Shown here: piece by piece, positions 16,982 through 25,160 of the stretch
How positions within the stretch are numbered: the stretch's first letter is position 1
How the letters are laid out: each line of letters starts with the position of its first letter
NCBI GenBank assembly: GCA_005792145.1
Contig: SXSS01000086.1
Location: forward strand, 1-44,192
Direction: 5' to 3'
DNA: 44,192 nt
Source: Planctomycetia bacterium
GTDB taxonomy: Bacteria > Planctomycetota > Phycisphaerae > Phycisphaerales > SM1A02
Program-made: the position numbers and the translations under genes
Notes under the pieces: model-generated
The model's input: only the letters and a program-made list of their open reading frames with translations
Databases searched by the model: none
What the model was told of the DNA's origin: nothing

Positions 16982-17668
16982 ATGAACATTGAACCCCATT
17001 CATCCGCAAGTCCGCACGCATCGACTGAACTCGCGCCGATGCGAGCAGAAGTCTTGCGAAGTCTCTGGAAACTCCGCCGCGATTCGTATGCACAAGCGCA
17101 TTTATATGAGGACGCTCGAATTCGAGTGCATCGATCACTGACATGGCTTGCGATGTCGGAGTCTCGTTGCGCAAACGAACACGACACGAAGTTGATCGAA
17201 CTCTGGGCATCTGCTGGCGCGCTCTTTGGAAGATGGAGCGCGCTGCTTGGAGCGCCGCTTGCCGAACGAGAAGCAACAGCATCATTCGCGCGCCAAGTGA
17301 TTCAGTGGGATCGCGACAGCATCATGCCAAAGTTGATCGGAACTCTGCGCTTGTCTGCGCCGATGATGTGGAACGATCCATATCTGACGCAAGCTCTTGG
17401 GATGGTCACTGCGAATTCATCGGCGAACCGCAGAACTGAAATTCCCGCGGATGATGCGGGATTTCTCGCTGGGCTCTTGGAGCGAATCGGTTTGACCGTT
17501 CATCAACTGACTTTGGGAGCGGCATCTTATGGCGGCAATCAAAATCGAATTGCAGTCGAGCGTTCGATTGTTGCGCTGGTCGAACTCGTTCCCGCATTCT
17601 TGCATGTCATCACCGAACATGGATATGTCGATGACTGGGGGCCGCTTTGTTCGCCGCCTCGCGAGTGA
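16982..17668 (+). CDS. Conserved-looking hypothetical protein
   Basis: 228 aa, unrecognised. Supported as a gene by AGGAGA 5 nt before the ATG and by an 8-bp gap after the FluC-like gene. Mostly helical, Ala/Leu/Arg-rich, with many Trp (SLWKL, LTWLAM, ELWAS, GRWSALLG, MMWNDP, DDWGP). No signal peptide, TM or metal-binding pattern visible. The C-terminus ends 7 bp from the convergent M42 gene stop. It may belong with metH or the FluC-like protein in one unit, but nothing ties its function to them. Confidence 0.7.
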   Translation: MNIEPHSSASPHASTELAPMRAEVLRSLWKLRRDSYAQAHLYEDARIRVHRSLTWLAMSESRCANEHDTKLIELWASAGALFGRWSALLGAPLAEREATASFARQVIQWDRDSIMPKLIGTLRLSAPMMWNDPYLTQALGMVTANSSANRRTEIPADDAGFLAGLLERIGLTVHQLTLGAASYGGNQNRIAVERSIVALVELVPAFLHVITEHGYVDDWGPLCSPPRE

Positions 17669-17675
17669 TGCTCGA

Positions 17676-18728
17676 TCAGAGATCGCCCAACAGAACCGCA
17701 AGCAACTCGATCGTCGCTTCAAGATCCGTTTTGTGAACCATTTCGGTCACAGTATGGATGTAGCGCGTTCCTGGGCCGAATGCGATGCATCTCGCGCCAT
17801 GTCCAGATCGCTGAATCGCTCCAGCATCTTGTCCGCCGCGTGGCAGAATGGCTCGCTGATGCGCGATGCGATGTCGCTTTGCAAGTGCGCATGATTGTCG
17901 CACCAGTTCAATATCAGAAATCATCGATGAATCTTGGATCATCACTGCGACGCCGAGCCCTTGCTTCGTGACGCGTTGATTGTCTGGAATTCCAGGCGTA
18001 TCGCACGCGAGATTCACATCAAGTCCAATGCCGATTTCTGCTCCTGCCGCATTCGCTGCGACTTGCGCTCCACGAAGTCCGACCTCTTCTTGCGTTGTGA
18101 ATGCGACAACGATGTCGCACGAATGGCCAGCGCGTGATTTTGCGACGCGGCGGATCGCTTCGATTGCAGTGAAGACAGCCATTCGATTGTCGATTGCTTT
18201 TGAGACAACCTTCAATGGTGTCTCGAAAAAAGGCTCGTGCATCACCACGAAATCTCCGACCTGCGCAATCTTGCGGACTTCTGCTGGATCGCGACCAAGA
18301 TCAACAAAAAACTCTTCAGTTCCTGGAACTTTATTCCGCTCCGCATCGCTGGAAATATGGATTGGCTTTCCGCCGGGATTCAGCACACCTTGAAAATCGC
18401 CGTGGTCGGTGATGACCATTACGCGTCGAGAAAAAAGATTGCGAGGATCGAATCCTCCTGCGGGATTGAGCCAGAGATATCCTTGCTCGTCAATGTGCCG
18501 AACATAAAATCCGATCTCGTCCATATGCGCGGCGATCAGAACGCGTTTGGTCGCAACGCCTTTTTTCTTTCGCGTCGCTTTCTTGGTGCAAATCAGCGAT
18601 CCCATTGCGTCGGTCGTGGTTGTGTCGAAAAGTCCTTTGATTTCTTTTTGGACAAGCGCTCGCACGCGTTCTTCGCGTCCTGGGATTCCCGCCGTTTCAC
18701 AAAGACGCTTCAGAAGTTCATAGTTCAT
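17676..18728 (-). CDS. M42 family zinc aminopeptidase
   Basis: 350 aa. M42 enzymes form tetrahedral dodecamers that trim peptides in the cytosol. Zinc and catalytic residues are visible: AAHMDEIG (H68, D70), AIDNRM (D180), QEEVGLRG (E214, E215), D237 and H325 in YIHT. The length matches the family. A basic insertion KKATRKKKGVATK (about 49-61) lies near the N-terminus. The ATG shares bases with an ATG of the divergent YgfZ-like frame (catg at 18726-18729), so the promoters must overlap the genes. Confidence 0.95.
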   Translation of the reverse strand: MNYELLKRLCETAGIPGREERVRALVQKEIKGLFDTTTTDAMGSLICTKKATRKKKGVATKRVLIAAHMDEIGFYVRHIDEQGYLWLNPAGGFDPRNLFSRRVMVITDHGDFQGVLNPGGKPIHISSDAERNKVPGTEEFFVDLGRDPAEVRKIAQVGDFVVMHEPFFETPLKVVSKAIDNRMAVFTAIEAIRRVAKSRAGHSCDIVVAFTTQEEVGLRGAQVAANAAGAEIGIGLDVNLACDTPGIPDNQRVTKQGLGVAVMIQDSSMISDIELVRQSCALAKRHRIAHQRAILPRGGQDAGAIQRSGHGARCIAFGPGTRYIHTVTEMVHKTDLEATIELLAVLLGDL

Positions 18729-18750
18729 GGCACGAGTCTATGATTCTCCA

Positions 18751-20022
18751 ATGACTTCCGCTTCCTTCCACAGCGAGTCGCCACTGCGCGCGCGACATGA
18801 CGAATTCGCCGCTGGCGAAACTGCTCGGCGAGCCGCCGCGGCAGGCGATGCGCGCGCATCCGCGGAATCCACTCACGCCACGCACGCGGCAAAAGTCGCG
18901 TGGATTCCTTGGGGAGAAATCGCTGAAATTGTCGGCGTGTTTGATCGAGTCGAGACGGAATATGCCGCAATTCGCAGAGGCGCGGCGCTGTGTGATCAGC
19001 CGCAGCGGGGGACTCTGGAAATTGTCGGTCGTGATCGAGTCGAATTTCTTCAGCGGATGCTGACGCAAGACATCAAGGGATTTTCCGCCGGGCAAACGCG
19101 AGAGGCCTTTTGGTTGAATCGCAAAGGTCGTATCGAAGCGGATCTGTTGTTGTGCGAAATCGGTGATCGCATTCTCATTGACTGCGCTGGTGCGGTTGCT
19201 GCGAATACGGCGGCAACTCTGACAAACTTCGTCTTCGCCGAAGATGTGACGATTGCCGATGTATCAAGTCGCGAATATCGCCTTGCCATCCACGGTCCAG
19301 AAGCGTTCCATTTATTGGAATTCGCAGGGGTTGGCGCGCAAGCCATCGAAACGCTCGGCGCACTTCACACTTGCGCCGCAACGACGATCGGTGAGATCTC
19401 GTGCGTGCTTGCTCGCGCCGATTCGTGTGGCGTTTGTGGAATCGAAATTTTCGTTCCTCGTACTGGCGCGCTTGCGCTTTGGAATTCGCTGATGAGTGTC
19501 CACGATCTTCTGCAAGGTGGACAACGACGCGGTCGGCCGTGCGGGTGGCACGCATTCAATATGGCGCGCATCGAAGGCGGAACGCCGCTCTTTGAAGTCG
19601 ACTTCGGTCCAGCAAGTTTGCCGCACGAAACAGGGCTGATTGATCGCCGCGTTTCCTTCACCAAGGGGTGCTATTTGGGGCAAGAAGTCGTCGCTCGCAT
19701 GAACAGTTTGGGCAAGCCGAAGCAAATCGTTCGGTCGTTTCGCATGATGTCAGACGCACTTCCGATTGAAAGCGCGCAGGTCTTTGCAGTTGGCAAGGAA
19801 GGATCGATCGGCGATGAAGTTGGAGTTGTCACAAGCAGCACAATGAGTCCAATGCTTGGCGCAGCTTGCGTTGGATTTGCAACGGTTCGTTACGCTCACT
19901 CCACCGCTGGGAGCGAGTTGATCATTGCCGCAGAGGGTCGTCCCGAACGCGCAACTATTCAAGCGGAATTGGCGGCGGTGAAGAATTCTATTGTGGCGGA
20001 AACTTCTGGAAAGCAAATCTGA
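18751..20022 (+). CDS. ygfZ: YgfZ/GcvT-like folate-binding protein
   Basis: About 423 aa from the ATG at 18751 (MTSASFHSE); an upstream in-frame ATG at 18727 overlaps the divergent M42 start codon. YgfZ proteins bind folate and help maintain certain Fe-S enzymes and tRNA thiolation. The signature KGCYLGQE lies about two-thirds along (around residue 304), preceded by FNMARIEGG and HETGLI, both typical of the family. The first 50 residues are an Ala/Arg-rich extension absent from standard YgfZ. The GcvT-like fold begins at AAIRRGAAL. GcvT itself is less likely because of the KGCY motif. Confidence 0.9.
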   Translation: MTSASFHSESPLRARHDEFAAGETARRAAAAGDARASAESTHATHAAKVAWIPWGEIAEIVGVFDRVETEYAAIRRGAALCDQPQRGTLEIVGRDRVEFLQRMLTQDIKGFSAGQTREAFWLNRKGRIEADLLLCEIGDRILIDCAGAVAANTAATLTNFVFAEDVTIADVSSREYRLAIHGPEAFHLLEFAGVGAQAIETLGALHTCAATTIGEISCVLARADSCGVCGIEIFVPRTGALALWNSLMSVHDLLQGGQRRGRPCGWHAFNMARIEGGTPLFEVDFGPASLPHETGLIDRRVSFTKGCYLGQEVVARMNSLGKPKQIVRSFRMMSDALPIESAQVFAVGKEGSIGDEVGVVTSSTMSPMLGAACVGFATVRYAHSTAGSELIIAAEGRPERATIQAELAAVKNSIVAETSGKQI

Positions 20023-20032
20023 ACCTCCTTCT

Positions 20033-20074
20033 ATAAATCTCCAAGTATGAATCCCCAAGCATGAATCCCCAGGC
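20033..20074 (+). repeat. Three 14-bp tandem copies spanning a start codon
   Basis: Units: 20033-20046, 20047-20060, 20061-20074, consensus atgaatccccaagc (the first has ata and two other changes, the third one change). Copies 2 and 3 each provide an ATG; the frame from copy 2 reads MNPQA-stop, with its TGA overlapping the ATG of the real gene at 20061. Confidence 0.85.
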
Positions 20075-20246
20075 AATCACCGAAAACGAATGGGCCTTCA
20101 CACCGGATGTGATCTTGTTTATCGCCGCCGCAATACTGTCGGTGGGAGTCACAATCTTTGCGCTCATTCTCTTCCGACACGCGGCGCGAGAGGAGAGGCG
20201 GAAGTTCGAAGCATCAGCAAAGCGAAATGCCGAGAAGAAATCATGA
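20061..20246 (+). CDS. Small single-pass membrane protein
   Basis: 61 aa: a short N-terminal segment, one TM (about residues 15-38, DVILFIAAAILSVGVTIFALILF) and a charged cytosolic tail rich in Arg, Glu and Lys. Real rather than random because it has a clean TM-plus-charged-tail organisation, sits between two same-strand genes, and its TGA overlaps the HMG-CoA lyase ATG (ATGA). Preceded by a 5-codon open frame created by a tandem duplication of its own first codons. Function unknown; the family was not recognised. Confidence 0.65.
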   Translation: MNPQAITENEWAFTPDVILFIAAAILSVGVTIFALILFRHAAREERRKFEASAKRNAEKKS

Positions 20247-21124
20247 TCGCCAATCGCGGCAATGTGCGGATCACCGAAGTTGGGCCGCGTGATGGGTTGC
20301 AAAACGAATCGGCGCGCATACCAACTGCGATCAAGATTCAATTCGTCGACCAACTCTCCGCGGCGGGATTTCCAGAGATCGAAGTGACCAGTTTTGTCAG
20401 CGAAAAATGGGTCCCGCAACTTGGCGATGCGACCGAAGTCATGCGTGGCATCACGCGTCGCGCTGGAACAATCTATTCGGCGCTCGTGCCAAATGAACGA
20501 GGTCTTGATGATGCGCTCGAGGCGCGCGTCGACAAAGTTTCGGTCTTTGTCTCCGCGACCGAAGGATTCAGTCGGCGCAATACAAATGGTTCGATTGATG
20601 AAGTGCTCGCGCGCGTCGCTCCCGTCGTGTCACGCGCGCGAAAGGCGGGCAAGCCCGTGCGCGGATATGTCAGTTGCATCGTTGAATGTCCATACGACGG
20701 TCTTGTCGACCCTGCGCAAGTCGTTGCCGTATGCGCGCGACTTCTGGAAATGGGCGTTGAAGAAATCGATCTTGGTGACACGATTGGCGCCGCGGATGCG
20801 GATTCGATCTCGCGGCTTTATCAAGCCGTTGCAAAAATTATCGAACCAAGCAAGACGACCCTGCATTTGCACGACACGCGCGGTCAAGCGATCGCATGCG
20901 CCTTGCGAGCTTTGGAAATTGGCGTTCGCTCCTTTGATTCGAGCGTGGCTGGATTGGGTGGTTGTCCATATGCGCCTGGCGCGGCGGGAAATGTTGCAAC
21001 GGAAACTTTGGCGCGCGCAATTGTCAGCGCGGGCTTCGATACAAATATTGACATTCAACGCGCATCAGATGCGGGTCTTTGGATGCGCCAACAACTTGCG
21101 TCGACGCGCGAATCAAGCACATAA
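20243..21124 (+). CDS. Hydroxymethylglutaryl-CoA lyase
   Basis: 293 aa from the ATG at 20243, which overlaps the preceding stop. Cleaves HMG-CoA to acetoacetate and acetyl-CoA (leucine catabolism). TIM-barrel metal/catalytic landmarks: VGPRDGLQNE near the start, SFVSEKWVPQL, SVFVSATEGFSRRN, DTIGAAD, LHLHDTRGQA (metal His pair), and the catalytic-loop Cys in GLGGCPYAPGAAGN (about residue 240). These follow bacterial/mitochondrial HMG-CoA lyase closely rather than isopropylmalate synthase. The frame reads upstream to 20090 but that part overlaps the small membrane protein. Its 3' end overlaps the convergent metallophosphoesterase by 70 bp. Confidence 0.95.
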   Translation: MIANRGNVRITEVGPRDGLQNESARIPTAIKIQFVDQLSAAGFPEIEVTSFVSEKWVPQLGDATEVMRGITRRAGTIYSALVPNERGLDDALEARVDKVSVFVSATEGFSRRNTNGSIDEVLARVAPVVSRARKAGKPVRGYVSCIVECPYDGLVDPAQVVAVCARLLEMGVEEIDLGDTIGAADADSISRLYQAVAKIIEPSKTTLHLHDTRGQAIACALRALEIGVRSFDSSVAGLGGCPYAPGAAGNVATETLARAIVSAGFDTNIDIQRASDAGLWMRQQLASTRESST

Positions 21125-21909
21125 ATGCCTCGGCGGTGACGAATCGCGCGCAATTCAACAGAAAGTTCGGTGGAGGAATCTTCGATCAACACCGCGCGAG
21201 GTGATGATGGAAATGTGAATCCACCTGTGTTGATTATGTGTCTTGGAATGCTGGTGGAAGTTGCGCCAGTCATCCAGGATCCTGCCCGATGCGAGTGTCC
21301 GCAGACCAACAATTTTGCGGCGGGTCGAAATCGATCCACAAAGTGAGCGGCCTCGCGCGGATATTTTCTCCACCACGCAAGCACCTTCGCAACTCGAAAT
21401 GGATTGAGCCCAATCGAAACGAGCGCGGTCGGCTCTGTGTATGTCGCCGGCTCATTCCACTGCGACATGGATGCTTCGCCAGCGGCGGCGAGAAAACCTT
21501 CGAGCGTTTTTTCATTTCGCTCGCGCGCCGCAAAGAGAGTTCGGCTTATGACCTTGTGCGCTGGAGTCCAAGGCAACATCGAATCGCTGAATGCGTGACC
21601 GTGCGTCACAAAGATTGCGCCGTCAAAGAGATCGACGAAGTCCAACTGCGCGGGGTCGTAATCGTGATTGCCATTGATGCGTGTCACCGAAATGCCGCGG
21701 CGCGTGACCAGATTCAAGGTCGCATCAAGCAATTTCAGCGCTTGATCTCGGTGATGAATGTGATGAATATCAGCCGCATCTCCATTCAAAATCAAACGAT
21801 CAATCGTTTCGAAAAGGGGAGCGAGCGTTTCCGGCGTTCGCGGCGGTCGACCGCAGGGAACATCAGGCAATCCAAGGTGCAGATCGGATAAAATTAGGGT
21901 TCGCGGCAT
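21055..21909 (-). CDS. Calcineurin-like metallophosphoesterase (LpxH-like)
   Basis: 284 aa. Two-metal phosphoesterase motifs are in order: SDLHLG, NGDAADIHHIHH, INGNHDYD, VTHGHAF and CGHSHRAG. The GNHD box differs from the GNRD of typical LpxH, so UDP-2,3-diacylglucosamine hydrolysis is only one option. A central helical region (AHKVISRTLFAARER to FRVAKVLAWWRKYP) may be an LpxH-type cap. ATG start. The last about 23 codons overlap the HMG-CoA lyase gene on the other strand. Divergent from rpsR across a structured 207-bp gap. Confidence 0.85.
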   Translation of the reverse strand: MPRTLILSDLHLGLPDVPCGRPPRTPETLAPLFETIDRLILNGDAADIHHIHHRDQALKLLDATLNLVTRRGISVTRINGNHDYDPAQLDFVDLFDGAIFVTHGHAFSDSMLPWTPAHKVISRTLFAARERNEKTLEGFLAAAGEASMSQWNEPATYTEPTALVSIGLNPFRVAKVLAWWRKYPREAAHFVDRFRPAAKLLVCGHSHRAGSWMTGATSTSIPRHIINTGGFTFPSSPRAVLIEDSSTELSVELRAIRHRRGIYVLDSRVDASCWRIQRPASDAR

Positions 21910-21949
21910 TTTCGAGTGCGATGTTGCGTGTCATCCAAGAGTATCTACT

Positions 21950-22031
21950 GGGGGCTAGGCATTCGGCTGACGATCGGATACCCTATACGACTCGCTGCTT
22001 CTAGATGTTCTAGAAGCCCCCTCTAATGGGG
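21950..22031 (+). promoter_or_regulatory. Leader of rpsR with mutually exclusive hairpins
   Basis: cttctaga-tgt-tctagaag (21998-22016) is a perfect 8-bp hairpin. The C5 run at 22017-22021 can pair either with G5 at 21950-21954 upstream or with G4 at 22028-22031 downstream (loop tctaat). Alternative pairings like this resemble attenuation leaders. The S18 start lies 86 bp further on, with a gcgc-att-gcgc hairpin and ggaaag just before it. Transcription direction and regulation are inferred. Confidence 0.4.
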
Positions 22032-22116
22032 TCCGTGGCGAACTTCTTGGTGCGAAACCGCATAAGCCCAAGACGGAATGATTCGCGGTCGGCGCATTGC
22101 GCCGTGGAAAGAAAAT

Positions 22117-22353
22117 ATGTCTCAATTTCAAGCACCTCCTCCTCCAGTCATTCGCCGCCAAAAAGATGCGAAGGGTCGCCTCTTCATTGATTACAAGCAG
22201 GTGGATGAACTTCGCAGAGCGATGACCCAAAATGGAAAACTTCTTTCGCGAAAGCGCTTGGAGATGTCCGCTGGAGATCAGTCGATGCTTGGACAGGCTG
22301 TCAAGCGCGCGCGATTTATGGCGCTTCTGCCTTTCACGAACGCCGCAACCTGA
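22117..22353 (+). CDS. rpsR: 30S ribosomal protein S18
   Basis: 78 aa from ATG 22117 (MSQFQAPPP), weak SD ggaaag. The S18 core is clear: FIDYKQVDELRRAMTQNGKLL, RKRLEMSAG, and the C-terminal AVKRARFMALLPFT. The middle (SAGDQSMLGQ) is diverged from the usual SAKHQRxLxx. Normally rpsR sits between rpsF/ssb and rplI; here it stands alone, flanked by an envelope phosphoesterase and a TPR gene. Its stop lies 20 bp inside the convergent TPR gene. Confidence 0.88.
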   Translation: MSQFQAPPPPVIRRQKDAKGRLFIDYKQVDELRRAMTQNGKLLSRKRLEMSAGDQSMLGQAVKRARFMALLPFTNAAT

Positions 22354-23761
22354 TCGTTCGTTTGAACGATTTGATTGGACCGACAATCCGCTTGATTACA
22401 TTTTCGATTCGAAGCGAATTCGATCGCAGATATTCTTTGATGCGAATCCCCACAATTCGCAGTCGAATTCGTCGCAGTCCTTGATCCGCTGGTTGCAATT
22501 TCAATCCGCGCGCAATCGCCGCGGATGATCTGCGAATTTGTCCATGAGTCATCCCATCAAGAGCAATGTTGTGCAGAGTCTCAATGCAGTTTCTGTTGAT
22601 CGCAAGCACCTGACGGGTCGTGCGCCGACCTGCAACACGATCTCCAGATTCGAATTGAGCCCGCGCGAGTCTTCGCACAAGTCGTTCGTCCTTTGGATGT
22701 CGTTTCAGCGAAGCGGCGAGAATTCGAATCGCCACTGCTGGTCGGCCACATTCAAGCGCGGTTCCCGCAGCGCCCAGCGCAATCGACGGATCTTCAACAA
22801 CTGGTGAATTGGCGGGGATATTCGCGCGGCCAAAGAGTTCTTCAAGATGTCGGCCAGCTTCGTTGCGCAAGTTCAAGCGTGAAAGGGCTTCCACCAAGCG
22901 CAACCGCACGGCTGTGTCCGTTACGCCAAGGGTGATCACAAGCGAATATGCAGCGCGTGCTTCATCCAATCGACCTGCGCGCAAAGCGATATCTCCAAGA
23001 CGAATGTGAGCCGCATGATTCGCAGGTTCGAGTTCGATAATGCGTCGATATTTTTCTTCGGCTTCAACGGTGCGTCCCAATCCTTCAAGCGTGCGTCCAA
23101 GTGCCAGCAATGTGCCAGAATCGCCCGGTTGTTCGCGCAGTGCCTGCATCAAGACTTGGTGTGCGGATTCCAATTGACCCGCTCTCAGATAGACGATTCC
23201 AAGTCGGGTCTTGACCGCAGGCATCTTTGGATTCTGCGACATCGCTTCGCGATAACACCAGATCGACCGATCGAACTTTCCCTGATGCGCGAGAACATTC
23301 GCCATCTCCGCCAAGCACACAGGCATCTCTTGCAGATATTGCTGTGCAAGAAAATAAACCGCCTCGGCATCTTCAAATTTATTGAGCATTCCAAGCGCCA
23401 TAATCCTCATGGAATATGCAGGCTCGAGTTTGGAATCAATCTTTGACGCGCGCTCGCAATACTGCACGCATTCAACAGGATGTCCCGTGCGAATCGATCC
23501 TTGCGCGGCGCCAAGAAGCGCATGCGCGTGATTGGGAAGAAGTTCGATCGCGCGCTCAAAGGAAGCGAGCGCTTCGGGATGTCGCCCCAGCGCATCAAGT
23601 GTCACCGCAAGATTGTGATGCCACTCACCTCGATCTGGATCAGTCGCGAGCGCGCGCCGAAGTTGAGTCGCCGCCTCTTCAAGTTTTCCTGATTGGAACA
23701 AACCACGCGCGCGTTCAACGCGATCTTCTGCACTTGTCCAGTCGCCAGAATTATCTGCCAT
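22334..23761 (-). CDS. TPR repeat protein
   Basis: 475 aa, with about ten tetratricopeptide repeats. Recognisable units begin at AEDRVERARGLFQSGKLEEA, GEWHHNLAVTLDALGRHPEA, and continue through KTRLGIVYLRAGQLESA, LLALGRTLEGLGRTVEA, IRLGDIALRAGRLDEA and a less regular region to about residue 420. No signal peptide; the C-terminal 60 residues are strongly basic (Arg/Lys/Ile). TPR solenoids are scaffolds; the partner is unknown. It follows the ferredoxin reductase gene on the same strand after 135 bp. Confidence 0.88.
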   Translation of the reverse strand: MADNSGDWTSAEDRVERARGLFQSGKLEEAATQLRRALATDPDRGEWHHNLAVTLDALGRHPEALASFERAIELLPNHAHALLGAAQGSIRTGHPVECVQYCERASKIDSKLEPAYSMRIMALGMLNKFEDAEAVYFLAQQYLQEMPVCLAEMANVLAHQGKFDRSIWCYREAMSQNPKMPAVKTRLGIVYLRAGQLESAHQVLMQALREQPGDSGTLLALGRTLEGLGRTVEAEEKYRRIIELEPANHAAHIRLGDIALRAGRLDEARAAYSLVITLGVTDTAVRLRLVEALSRLNLRNEAGRHLEELFGRANIPANSPVVEDPSIALGAAGTALECGRPAVAIRILAASLKRHPKDERLVRRLARAQFESGDRVAGRRTTRQVLAINRNCIETLHNIALDGMTHGQIRRSSAAIARGLKLQPADQGLRRIRLRIVGIRIKEYLRSNSLRIENVIKRIVGPIKSFKRTIRLRRS

Positions 23762-23896
23762 AGGTGATCTTCAATTCTAGTATCGACCGCATTGGATGCG
23801 AGGTGAAAAAGTTCTCTTTTTTCATCGTTATCGCCCAATTTTCAGGGGGACTTCGGCAGAAAAACCAATGGGAATCCCCACAAACAGAACGATTTC

Positions 23897-24904
23897 TTAA
23901 TAAACCTCGAGCATGCACCGATGGGTCGGGCGCACTCGGCGTTTGATCTGTTCGGTGGTCCACTCGGACGGTGCAACCGCGGCAATCTCCTCGTGCACAG
24001 TCAGATATTGTCCGCCAAGTCCAGCAACTGCGAGAGCCTTAAAAATCCCAACCTGCATTCCCGCCAAGCCGCAGGCGTAGATCAGAGTCCGTTTGGAATC
24101 CAAGAGCGGTCTGAAAAAATCCAAGCGCGCGTCTACATAATGATGCGTGTGTGGACCGTGACCTGGTTGCGAGAGCGGTTCGCGACTGATGACTGTGTGA
24201 TAAGTGAAATTCGGATGCGCGCTGGCAAGATCACGGAACCAACTGTCGTAGAGCAAATCAGTTCGATATGGACTTCCCATCACAAGATGAATTTTGCTTT
24301 GGCAGGGTCCTTTCCACTGCGCGTGCGAAGGCGAACCTGCAGGAGGACCAATGAGCAACTCGTGAATCATGCCGCGAAAGGGAGCAATACCCGTTCCGGT
24401 TGCCATAAAAATGTAATCATGTTCCGAGGGGTTTGCAGGGAGCACGAATCGTTTTCCGTTGGGACCCGAGACGAGAATTTTATTGCCAACCGATTGATCG
24501 CAAAGCCAATTACTGCAAACTCCCAAGATAAGCGGATGACCATCGGATCGCGTCGGGTCATTTTCGTCTGGAATTTCTTCAATTGTCCGCTTGCAAGTCG
24601 TGGAAATAACTCGCCCGAATCCATCTTCGCCATACGAAGGGCTTGCAATCGAATAGAGGCGGACTTTATGGGGTCGTCCCTTGCTGTCGACACCCGGAAC
24701 GACAACGCCGAATGATTGTCCGGCCAAGAATGTTCCTTCGAGCGGCGTTCCCGCAAGATCGATGCCGATGTGACGCACAAAACTGGCTGATTTGCCGCGG
24801 ATGCAAGAGTCGCTCGATGCAATGCGCGCCAGAACTGGTGCGCCAGGCAGGACGATGTGCATCTTTGCTTCTGGAAGGAGTGGATCGTTGGGGTGGACTG
24901 TCAT
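23897..24904 (-). CDS. Plant-type ferredoxin-NADP+ reductase
   Basis: 335 aa from ATG 24904 (MTVHPNDPLL). FAD/NADP oxidoreductase moving electrons between NADPH and ferredoxin/flavodoxin. FAD motifs RLYSIAS (82-88) and CSNWLCD (130-136), NADP-binding GTGIAPFRG (170-178), a Cys in IYACGLAGM, and the terminal aromatic residue Tyr (EVY) stacking on FAD. These match the plastid/cyanobacterial PetH-type rather than the bacterial Fpr subclass; a BoxA-like role is also possible. The frame stays open 91 codons further upstream through a 12-bp tandem repeat, which I treat as non-coding. No ferredoxin gene is in view. Confidence 0.9.
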   Translation of the reverse strand: MTVHPNDPLLPEAKMHIVLPGAPVLARIASSDSCIRGKSASFVRHIGIDLAGTPLEGTFLAGQSFGVVVPGVDSKGRPHKVRLYSIASPSYGEDGFGRVISTTCKRTIEEIPDENDPTRSDGHPLILGVCSNWLCDQSVGNKILVSGPNGKRFVLPANPSEHDYIFMATGTGIAPFRGMIHELLIGPPAGSPSHAQWKGPCQSKIHLVMGSPYRTDLLYDSWFRDLASAHPNFTYHTVISREPLSQPGHGPHTHHYVDARLDFFRPLLDSKRTLIYACGLAGMQVGIFKALAVAGLGGQYLTVHEEIAAVAPSEWTTEQIKRRVRPTHRCMLEVY

Positions 24905-24944
24905 CGAATCGCAATCGTAGGAAGTTCCAAAGAACTGGGAGAAC

Positions 24945-25002
24945 AAATCTGCGCGAAAATCTGCGCGAAAATCTGCGGGAAAATCTGCGCGAAAATCTGC
25001 TG
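24945..25002. repeat. 12-bp tandem repeat between FNR and murA
   Basis: Five copies of aaaatctgcgcg (first and last 11 bp, the third with ggg), followed by one degenerate copy. It lies in the 256-bp divergent gap, 40 bp upstream of the FNR ATG. Because the unit is a multiple of three, both strands stay open: ADFR repeats on minus, NLRE repeats on plus. Function could be a regulator binding array or simple slippage. Confidence 0.85.
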
Positions 25003-25160
25003 AAAAATGTGCCAAAGAAATTGTAAGCCCGCGAGGGTCGAACCGCCGAAATATGTTGCACGAAGTGGCGCGAGTTGCCGCCATGACCGCCTCCCTGGCA
25101 CGCCGTGCGTCAGGATTGGGGTATTCGATAAAGCGCACGACGCGATCAAGGAGGATCGCC

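Noticed and set aside
20090-20242. 51-residue N-terminal extension of HMG-CoA lyase
   Set aside because: It overlaps the small membrane protein in another frame and lacks family similarity; the ATGA-coupled start at 20243 fits the family length.
21950-22021. Possible tRNA (G-rich 5' and C-rich 3' ends about 70 nt apart)
   Set aside because: No D-loop or T-loop consensus; the 3' part is a perfect 8-bp hairpin with a 3-nt loop, incompatible with a T arm.
24945-25002. CRISPR array
   Set aside because: The units are 12 bp and directly tandem, with no spacers.
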